Source of the DNA: Oricola nitratireducens
GTDB taxonomy: Bacteria; Pseudomonadota; Alphaproteobacteria; Rhizobiales; Rhizobiaceae
Direction: 5' to 3'
Length of the DNA: 64,000 bases
NCBI RefSeq assembly: GCF_014904745.1
Contig: NZ_JACZCS010000008.1
Span: forward strand, 186,001 to 250,000
A model generated the notes under the pieces. That model was not told the DNA's origin and searched no databases. It saw only the letters and a list, made by a program, of their open reading frames with translations. This document shows positions 63,968-64,000 of the stretch, in pieces. The first letter of the stretch is position 1; every line of letters starts with the position of its first letter. Made by a program: the position numbers and the translations under genes.

Positions 63968-64000
63968 AGCGTCAGTCCTATGATGGCGTGGTGCTGACGG
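63964..64000 (+). CDS. Start of a further gene of the Rieske operon (truncated by window end)
   Basis: An ATG at 63964 overlaps the ligase stop in ATGA. Twelve codons are visible (MKRQSYDGVVLT). This is too short for a family assignment. The coupling shows that the operon continues. Confidence 0.6.
   Translation, partial: MKRQSYDGVVLT

Overview
The window reads as GC-rich chromosomal DNA of an alphaproteobacterium. A member of Hyphomicrobiales (Rhizobiales) or a relative is most likely, judged from codon use, the box benzoate cluster organisation and the FdsGBA-type formate dehydrogenase. That placement is an inference; there is no rRNA or other marker here. Almost the whole window is a catabolic island: benzoate, formate and C1 metabolism, and several aromatic or heterocyclic oxygenation modules, each with its own transporter and regulator. 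I saw no tRNA, rRNA, insertion sequence, integrase or CRISPR array.

Region 1 (0-15.6 kb): the end of panC, then a benzoate-type branched-chain ABC importer (681-5183), a DUF4863 protein, benzoate-CoA ligase, an alpha/beta hydrolase, a DUF309 protein, BoxC, BoxB, BoxA, a hotdog thioesterase and a BoxR/BzdR-type regulator. These take up benzoate, activate it, epoxidise benzoyl-CoA and cleave the ring hydrolytically. The non-coding gaps carry repeated TGCA-N6-TGCA-like palindromes, which fit BoxR operators. A C-terminal-only 3-hydroxyacyl-CoA dehydrogenase protein closes the region. No BoxD aldehyde dehydrogenase is present.

Region 2 (15.7-27.3 kb): an NtrC-type response regulator and histidine kinase, an OFA-family oxalate/formate transporter behind a consensus sigma-54 promoter with a 15-bp inverted repeat upstream, and the NAD-dependent formate dehydrogenase operon fdsG-fdsB-fdsA-fdhD-fdsD. 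BoxC releases formate during ring cleavage, so regions 1 and 2 make metabolic sense together.

Region 3 (27.4-33.6 kb): a diaminopropionate ammonia-lyase-like enzyme, the stub of an M20 amidohydrolase, an M24 peptidase/ectoine-hydrolase-like protein and an Lrp-type regulator. Then come an alpha/beta hydrolase, PurU and a MetF-like reductase, which form a tetrahydrofolate C1 module that also yields formate.

Region 4 (33.6-54.4 kb): a minus-strand peptide-type ABC importer led by a phytoene-desaturase-like flavoprotein, divergent from a cyclase-family hydrolase, a second desaturase-like flavoprotein, a MarR regulator and an indolepyruvate oxidoreductase pair. Next are an LLM monooxygenase with flavin reductase and wHTH regulator, a StyA/StyB-like two-component epoxidase with SDR and AraC regulator (resembling indole-oxidising iif clusters), and glutaryl-CoA dehydrogenase. 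This looks like a route for an unidentified N-heterocyclic or aromatic compound and is the best candidate for an undescribed system.

Region 5 (54.6-64 kb): a TRAP transporter, a cytochrome P450, a MarR regulator, a VanB-type reductase with a two-subunit Rieske oxygenase, and an acyl-CoA ligase. The operon continues past the window end. Near-identical AT-rich elements in the intergenic regions of regions 4 and 5 suggest shared or paralogous MarR control.
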